Of a stretch of 64,000 bases of DNA, positions 60,179 to 64,000 are shown one piece after another. Where the stretch lies: the NCBI RefSeq assembly GCF_003111685.1, contig NZ_CP022189.1:636001-700000 (forward strand), written 5' to 3'. The notes under the pieces were generated by a model, which worked only from the letters and a program-made list of their open reading frames with translations, ran no database searches and was not told where the DNA came from. Numbering within the stretch: the first letter of the stretch is position 1; every line of letters begins with the position of its first letter. The DNA comes from Alloyangia pacifica (GTDB lineage Bacteria; Pseudomonadota; Alphaproteobacteria; Rhodobacterales; Rhodobacteraceae). The position numbers and the translations under genes are program-made.

Positions 60179-61312
60179 ATGCGAGGCGACATGGCGGACT
60201 ACGAAAACCCGGGACCGGTTGAAGAAAACTGGAAAGACGCGATTTCCTCGGTCGAGGAGATCATCGAGGATGCCCGCAACGGGCGGATGTTCATCCTCGT
60301 CGACCACGAGGACCGCGAGAACGAGGGCGACCTCGTGATCCCGGCGCAATGGGCGACCCCCGACGCGATCAACTTCATGGCCACCCATGGCCGGGGCCTG
60401 ATCTGCCTGTCGATGACCTCGAAGCGCATCGACGAGCTGGGCCTGCACCTGATGTCGGTCAACAACTCCTCGCGCCACGAGACGGCCTTCACCATCTCGA
60501 TCGAGGCGCGCGAGGGCGTGACCACCGGCATCTCGGCTGCCGACCGGGCAAAGACCGTCGCCGTGGCCATCGACGCCTCGAAGGGCGCGGCGGACATCGC
60601 CACCCCGGGCCACGTCTTCCCGCTGCGCGCCAAGGATGGCGGCGTGCTGGTCCGCGCCGGCCACACCGAGGCCGCCGTGGACGTCTCGCGGCTCGCAGGG
60701 CTGAACCCCGCCGGCGTGATCTGCGAGATCATGAACGAGGACGGCACCATGTCGCGCCTGCCCGAGCTGGTCGCCTTCGCGCAGCGCCACGGGCTGAAGA
60801 TCGGCACGATCTCGGATCTCATCGCCTACCGTCGCCGCCACGACAACCTTGTGCGCGTGCGCTCCGAAGAGGTGATCCGGTCGGAATTCGGCGGCGACTG
60901 GAACATGCGTATCTACACCGACCAGTCCCACGGCGACGAGCACATTGTGCTGACCAAGGGCGACATCTCCGGCGACGAGCCGGTGCTGGTGCGGATGCAT
61001 GCGCTCGATCCGATGCTCGACATCATCGGCACCGGACATGGCGGGCGCTCGGACGAGTTCCGCGACTCGATGAAGGCTGTCGCCGATGAGGGGCGCGGCG
61101 TGGTCGTGTTGCTGCGCGACACGTCGATGAAGCTTGAGTTGCATGACGACGTCTCTCCGCGCACCCTGCGTCAATACGGGCTCGGGGCGCAGATTCTCTC
61201 GTCGCTCGGCCTGTCGAAGATGGTGCTGCTGACCAATTCGCCCACCCCGCGCGTTGTCGGGCTCGAGGCCTACGGGCTCGAGATCGTGGGCACCCGCAAG
61301 ATCGGAGAGTGA
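60179..61312 (+). CDS. 3,4-dihydroxy-2-butanone 4-phosphate synthase fused to a degenerate GTP cyclohydrolase II domain (RibBX)
   Basis: A 377-residue hybrid riboflavin protein. The N-terminal RibB domain is complete: MFILVDHEDRENEGDLVIPA for metal and substrate binding, TGISAADRAKTV, the core RAGHTEAAVDVSRLAGL, and NEDGTMSRLPEL. The C-terminal domain has the GTP cyclohydrolase II outline (VLVRMHALDPMLDIIGTGHG) but all three zinc-binding cysteines of that enzyme are missing. It should therefore make dihydroxybutanone phosphate but not process GTP. This matches the described RibBX class. GCGGGGGA supports the ATG at 60179. It is the first gene of ribBX-ribH-nusB. Confidence 0.92.
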   Translation: MRGDMADYENPGPVEENWKDAISSVEEIIEDARNGRMFILVDHEDRENEGDLVIPAQWATPDAINFMATHGRGLICLSMTSKRIDELGLHLMSVNNSSRHETAFTISIEAREGVTTGISAADRAKTVAVAIDASKGAADIATPGHVFPLRAKDGGVLVRAGHTEAAVDVSRLAGLNPAGVICEIMNEDGTMSRLPELVAFAQRHGLKIGTISDLIAYRRRHDNLVRVRSEEVIRSEFGGDWNMRIYTDQSHGDEHIVLTKGDISGDEPVLVRMHALDPMLDIIGTGHGGRSDEFRDSMKAVADEGRGVVVLLRDTSMKLELHDDVSPRTLRQYGLGAQILSSLGLSKMVLLTNSPTPRVVGLEAYGLEIVGTRKIGE

Positions 61313-61314
61313 AG

Positions 61315-61866
61315 ATGGCCTCGAACGAAACCCATTACACCCTGCCGCGCGCCGAGTTCGACAGGCCGGCGAAGATCCTCATCGTCGTGGCACCCTACTA
61401 CAAGGATATCGCCGACGAGCTGATCGCCGGTGCCATCGCCGAGATCGAGGCGGCGGGCGGCTTCCACGAGATCGTCGAGGTCCCCGGCGCGCTGGAAGTG
61501 CCGACCGCGATCGGCATCGCCGAGCGCATGTCGAACTTCGACGGCTACGTGGCGCTCGGCTGCGTGATCCGTGGCGAGACCACCCATTACGAGACGGTCT
61601 GCAACGACAGCTCGCGCGGGCTGACGCTGCTTGGCCTGCAGGGGCTCTGCATCGGCAACGGCATCCTGACGGTCGAGAACTACGAGCAGGCGCGCGTGCG
61701 GGCCGAATCGGCCGGCCAGAACAAGGGAGGCGGAGCCGCGGCTGCAGCCTTGCATCTTGTCGCGCTGACCCGTAGGTGGGGCGGCGCCCGCAAGGGGGTG
61801 GGATTCGTGCCCGCCCAGGATGAATACCAGATCGCGGGCGCTTCCAAAGGAAAGCATAGCGCATGA
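61315..61866 (+). CDS. ribH: 6,7-dimethyl-8-ribityllumazine synthase
   Basis: A 183-residue lumazine synthase. The signature is ILIVVAPYYKDIADELIAGA, GALEVPTAIGIAER, the catalytic-His block GCVIRGETTHYETVCNDSSR, and GILTVENYEQARVRAES. The ATG at 61315 has GGAG seven bases ahead; the overlapping GTG at 61309 would leave only one base. It condenses the RibBX product with ribitylaminouracil. Its stop overlaps the nusB start (ATGA). The C-terminal GASKGKHSA extension is unusual but short. Confidence 0.95.
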   Translation: MASNETHYTLPRAEFDRPAKILIVVAPYYKDIADELIAGAIAEIEAAGGFHEIVEVPGALEVPTAIGIAERMSNFDGYVALGCVIRGETTHYETVCNDSSRGLTLLGLQGLCIGNGILTVENYEQARVRAESAGQNKGGGAAAAALHLVALTRRWGGARKGVGFVPAQDEYQIAGASKGKHSA

Positions 61867-62345
61867 CGACCCCGGTCCCCCCTTCCGGCAATCAGAAACG
61901 CCGTATGAAATCCGCATCCCGGCTCTACGCCGTGCAGGCGCTCTACCAGATGGAGCTTTCTGGCACGACGGCTGAGAAGACGATGCGTGAATTCCTCGAC
62001 TACCGCTTCGGCGCGGAGGTCGAAGAGGGCGTGGAACTGGTGGAAGGGGACGTGGATCTCTTTGGCAAGATCGTCGGCGAGGCGGTCAACTGGCAGGGCA
62101 AGATCGACCAGATGACCGACCGCGCGCTGGTGGCGAAATGGCCGATCGACCGCATCGACCCGATCCTGCGCGCGCTGTTCCGCGCCGCCGGCGCCGAGAT
62201 GGTGGCACTCGACACGCCGCCGAAAGTGGTGATCACCGAGTTCATCGACGTGGCCCGCGCCTTCTTCACCGACGGACGCGAGGTGCAATTCGTCAACGCG
62301 GTGCTCGACCACATGGCGCGCGAGGCGAAGCCCGAGGCGTTCTGA
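61863..62345 (+). CDS. nusB: transcription antitermination factor NusB
   Basis: A 160-residue all-helical protein. The N-terminal arginine-rich RNA-binding region SARLYAVQALYQMELSGTTA, the conserved middle (ALVAKWPIDRIDPILRALFRAAG, APEM-like EMVALDTPPKVVITEFID) and C-terminal FFTDGREVQFVNAVLDHMAR are as in the family. It binds boxA with S10 to allow rRNA operon antitermination. It is coupled to ribH by ATGA overlap, a common alphaproteobacterial arrangement. Confidence 0.95.
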   Translation: MTTPVPPSGNQKRRMKSASRLYAVQALYQMELSGTTAEKTMREFLDYRFGAEVEEGVELVEGDVDLFGKIVGEAVNWQGKIDQMTDRALVAKWPIDRIDPILRALFRAAGAEMVALDTPPKVVITEFIDVARAFFTDGREVQFVNAVLDHMAREAKPEAF

Positions 62346-62352
62346 GGATCTG

Positions 62353-62410
62353 CAGAGGCAGGGGCTCTCCGCACCGCGCCTCCCTGGACTGTTGGGACCT
62401 GGAAGAAAGG
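62353..62410 (+). repeat. post-stop intergenic repeat, copy D
   Basis: GGCAGGGGCTCTCCGCACCG, CGCCTCCCTGGACTGTTGG and GACCTGGAAGAAAG in order, 8 bases after the nusB stop and joined to its terminator. The tail GACCTGGAAGAA is identical to copy C. Confidence 0.6.
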
Positions 62411-62440
62411 GCCGGTCGCGCGCGTCGTGACCGGCCCTTC
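62407..62440 (+). terminator. terminator of ribBX-ribH-nusB
   Basis: AGGGCCGGTC (62408-62417) pairs with GACCGGCCCT (62429-62438), an 11-base loop, then TTC. The T-run is short. Confidence 0.7.
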
Positions 62441-62589
62441 TGCGATGGTCCCCGCTGCCCTGGCGGAAGCGCGGCTTGCGTTTGGCTTTGGCCCCCCTAC
62501 ATTTGGCTGTGACGGAGCGGAATATTCTGCGGGTCTTGTGCTTTGACGTGGGTCCGCTACGCTTGTTCCGCCTGATAAAGGAGAGTCAC

Positions 62590-62901
62590 ATGCCGAAACT
62601 CGTCCGCCTCTACATCACCCAATGCGCGATCGGCTTCGGCCTGTCGGCGGGCTTCGTCGCGTTGCTGCTCTGGCAGAACGTCGGCAACCTGCAGCACCTG
62701 GTGACCCATACCGACGCGGGCATGCTGGCAGTGTTTCTCCTGTGGCTTTTCAATGGTCTGGTGTTTGCCGGGGCGCAATTCGCGATGACCGTGATGCGCA
62801 TGTCGGGCGATCATTCGCGGCCCGCGGGGGGCAAACGCATGGCGCTCGAGCCGATGCCGATCCGCATCCCTGTCGAGCAAAAGCCGCGCCGCCTTCTCTG
62901 A
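62590..62901 (+). CDS. small inner-membrane protein, unknown function
   Basis: A 103-residue protein with ATG at 62590 after AAAGGAGAG. Two transmembrane helices (CAIGFGLSAGFVALLLWQNV and AVFLLWLFNGLVFAGAQFAM) enclose a short periplasmic loop with HLVTHTDAGM. The C-terminal third is cytoplasmic, proline-rich and basic (MRMSGDHSRPAGGKRMALEP, ending KPRRLL). I recall similar proteins in Rhodobacterales near the 6S RNA gene but no named function. A strong terminator follows 26 bases after the stop. Confidence 0.78.
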   Translation: MPKLVRLYITQCAIGFGLSAGFVALLLWQNVGNLQHLVTHTDAGMLAVFLLWLFNGLVFAGAQFAMTVMRMSGDHSRPAGGKRMALEPMPIRIPVEQKPRRLL

Positions 62902-62926
62902 AGGCAATACGGCGGAAATGATTCGA

Positions 62927-62952
62927 AGCGCCTCCTCGCGGGGCGCTTTTTT
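62927..62952 (+). terminator. terminator of the small membrane protein gene
   Basis: An 8-bp stem, AGCGCCTC with GGGGCGCT (one G-T pair), a 5-base loop and six T. It is 26 bases after the stop. Confidence 0.85.
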
Positions 62953-62981
62953 CGTGCGCGGGCGCGGCGGGGTGCGCTGTC

Positions 62982-63197
62982 GGTGCTGTCTGCCATCTGG
63001 GGAAAAGCGGCGGGAACCGGTCCTTCCGTGGGGTTATCTCATTCCCGAGGACCTGTATATACAGGTGGGCGTCAGGTAACCGGACCAGGGCCCGGACAGA
63101 GCCAACTCCCTCGGAATTGCTTAAGGCCACCGGAATGCAACCATGCACGCAAAGGTCAGAACCCGCCTGAGCCGGAGATAGTGGCAGCTGGCCCTCG
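62982..63197 (+). ncRNA. ssrS: candidate 6S RNA (RNA polymerase sigma-70 regulator)
   Basis: About 215 bases that fold into a long interrupted rod. The closing stem is CTGCCA (62990-62995) with TGGCAG (63182-63187), continued inward by GGCGGG (63009-63014) with CCCGCC (63162-63167) and CCGAGG (63045-63050) with CCTCGG (63109-63114). The unpaired middle on the 5' side, GTTATCTCATTCC, resembles the E. coli 6S 5' bubble segment GATATTTCATACC, and the 3' side has GCTTAAGG as in E. coli GCCTTAAAA. Together these mimic an open promoter bound by RNA polymerase. Apical hairpin ACCTGTATATACAGGT. Ends are approximate and no promoter was found. Strand is inferred from motif orientation. Confidence 0.7.
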
Positions 63198-63221
63198 CGA
63201 CAAGGGGCAAGCCGCGCTCCG

Positions 63222-63962
63222 TTAGCTTTCTTCTGTCACGAAGTTGTAGCGGGTCAGTTCCTCGGGCAGCAGGATGTAGATCTGATCGGCCGGTGTGGCC
63301 AGCGCGGGGCGCAGCACCATGGGGTCGATGCCCATTTCCTCGAGGTACTCCATCACCTCGCCCTGGCCGCGCTGGATCTGCTCGACCGCGACAAAGGCGG
63401 GCAGGATTGTGCTTTCACCGAAATAGTGCTGATGCACCCCGACCGAAGCGCCCTCGGCGATGTCCCGGGTTGTGCCGGAGGCGAGAAGGTAGGGGCAGGC
63501 GGAGTAGCAGAATTCGCCCTCCAACATGCGCGTTTCGAGCCCCATCTGCCGCACGTGCCGCCCGATGGCCAGCGCGTCGGGCACCGAGCCTCCGGGGCTC
63601 TGCAGGATCAGCGTGTCCAGCGAGGGTGCCTCGTCGAGCGCGGAGATGATCCGCTCGGCATCGCCCTCGGCGATGGTGCCTTCGAGCCGCCAGGTCGCGC
63701 CATCGCCTTGGGTCAGCGTCAGCCGGTTGGGCAGCTTGCCGGGATCGCGTAGCGGCGAGAGCGGCGGCAGGTCGCGGTTCGGGGCGAAGGTGCGGCGCTG
63801 GTCGCCAGGCTCCACCGGCTGCGACAGGCGCGGCGCGCTGGGACCGAAGCGGGGCAGGGAGAAGTTGCTGCTTGTCAGATCGCCCCAGACTAGGAAGCCG
63901 CCAAGGGCGACCTGCAGAATCAGCGCGCCGGTGAGGGCGCGGGCGACCGTCAGATGCCTCAT
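63222..63962 (-). CDS. exported/membrane-anchored ClpP-fold (crotonase-like) protein
   Basis: A 246-residue protein with an uncleaved or cleaved N-terminal helix (LTGALILQVALGGFLVWGDL) and a proline-rich linker (residues 40-80). From residue 85 it has a ClpP/crotonase-type fold: LILQSPGGSVPDALAIGRHV as the oxyanion-glycine region, EGEFCYSACPYLLASG with Ser154 as candidate nucleophile, and GASVGVHQHYFGE with His177 as candidate base. This resembles periplasmic serine-protease-like proteins of Rhodobacterales; activity and target are unknown. The two cysteines flanking Ser154 (Cys152, Cys156) could form a disulfide. The gene is convergent with the RNA gene region. Confidence 0.82.
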   Translation of the reverse strand: MRHLTVARALTGALILQVALGGFLVWGDLTSSNFSLPRFGPSAPRLSQPVEPGDQRRTFAPNRDLPPLSPLRDPGKLPNRLTLTQGDGATWRLEGTIAEGDAERIISALDEAPSLDTLILQSPGGSVPDALAIGRHVRQMGLETRMLEGEFCYSACPYLLASGTTRDIAEGASVGVHQHYFGESTILPAFVAVEQIQRGQGEVMEYLEEMGIDPMVLRPALATPADQIYILLPEELTRYNFVTEES

Positions 63963-64000
63963 GGCGTGCGCCCGGCAAAACGGGAGACCTCGGGGGACTC

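Larger units (their letters stand above)
62902..63221. other. convergent intergenic region holding a terminator and an RNA gene
   Basis: A 320-base spacer with no protein-coding gene. It contains the terminator of the upstream membrane-protein gene and the 6S RNA candidate. The 16-base palindrome at 63051-63066 is explained as an RNA hairpin. Confidence 0.7.

Noticed and set aside
63051..63066. ACCTGTATATACAGGT, a perfect 16-base palindrome with half-sites like the LuxR lux box (ACCTGTA...TACAGGT)
   Set aside because: The spacer is four bases too short for a lux box, no gene starts downstream, and the palindrome fits as the apical hairpin of the 6S RNA candidate. It also fails the alphaproteobacterial LexA motif.

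Overview
The window is one contiguous piece of a GC-rich alphaproteobacterial chromosome. Gene content and order point to the order Rhodobacterales, most likely a marine roseobacter-type member of the Rhodobacteraceae/Roseobacteraceae. The pointers are a probable methylsuccinyl-CoA dehydrogenase (ethylmalonyl-CoA pathway), class I lysyl-tRNA synthetase, a form II CoxL-type molybdoenzyme subunit, the hybrid riboflavin protein RibBX, lysC-ptsP adjacency, and several Rhodobacterales-specific small proteins. It looks like core chromosome. I see no insertion sequence, prophage, plasmid replication module, CRISPR array or attachment site, and base composition is even apart from short AT-rich promoter patches.

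Layout. 1-4.8 kb: the end of pheT, an AhpD-like protein, a 562-residue acyl-CoA dehydrogenase (probable Mcd), a TauE/SafE exporter, a PPC-domain protein and tRNA-Trp. 5-10 kb: a beta-barrel protein, then five tightly coupled plus-strand genes (calcineurin-type phosphoesterase, GT21 ceramide-glucosyltransferase-like enzyme, DedA-like protein, GT2 glycosyltransferase, CDP-alcohol phosphotransferase). I read these as a membrane-lipid remodelling cluster of the PlcP/Agt type. 10-18 kb: cspA, a DUF2938 membrane protein, ettA, nadD, a PBP4-type peptidase, a TerB-like protein and lysK. 18-30 kb: a large beta-helix protein, a ParA-like ATPase paired with a kinase-fold-like protein, transaldolase, priA, a divergent Lrp regulator with a PLP decarboxylase, and an orphan CoxL-like subunit. 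30-39.6 kb: histidine genes hisE, hisF, hisA, hisH and hisB on the minus strand, split by a block carrying a 5'-nucleotidase, a DUF952 gene, pyrD, an ArsC-like gene and an RNA methyltransferase gene.

39.7-51.4 kb: two identical tRNA-Gly genes, a UvrD/PcrA helicase, pyruvate carboxylase with a striking operator-like array upstream, a RecD-like helicase, two hotdog-fold proteins, a flavin reductase-like protein, a GNAT acetyltransferase and an EcsC protein. 51.6-58.5 kb (minus strand): ptsP behind lysC, then waaA-nudix-DUF1178-SDR. 58.7-64 kb: tRNA-Tyr, rlmB, a zinc-ribbon protein, ribBX-ribH-nusB, a small membrane protein, a probable 6S RNA and a secreted ClpP-fold protein.

The observations I rate highest are the lipid cluster, the paired TTTGCAAA palindromes flanking a third palindrome upstream of pyc, the unannotated 6S RNA candidate at about 62980-63200, the ParA plus kinase-like pair, and a degenerate repeat that sits directly downstream of stop codons at four places.
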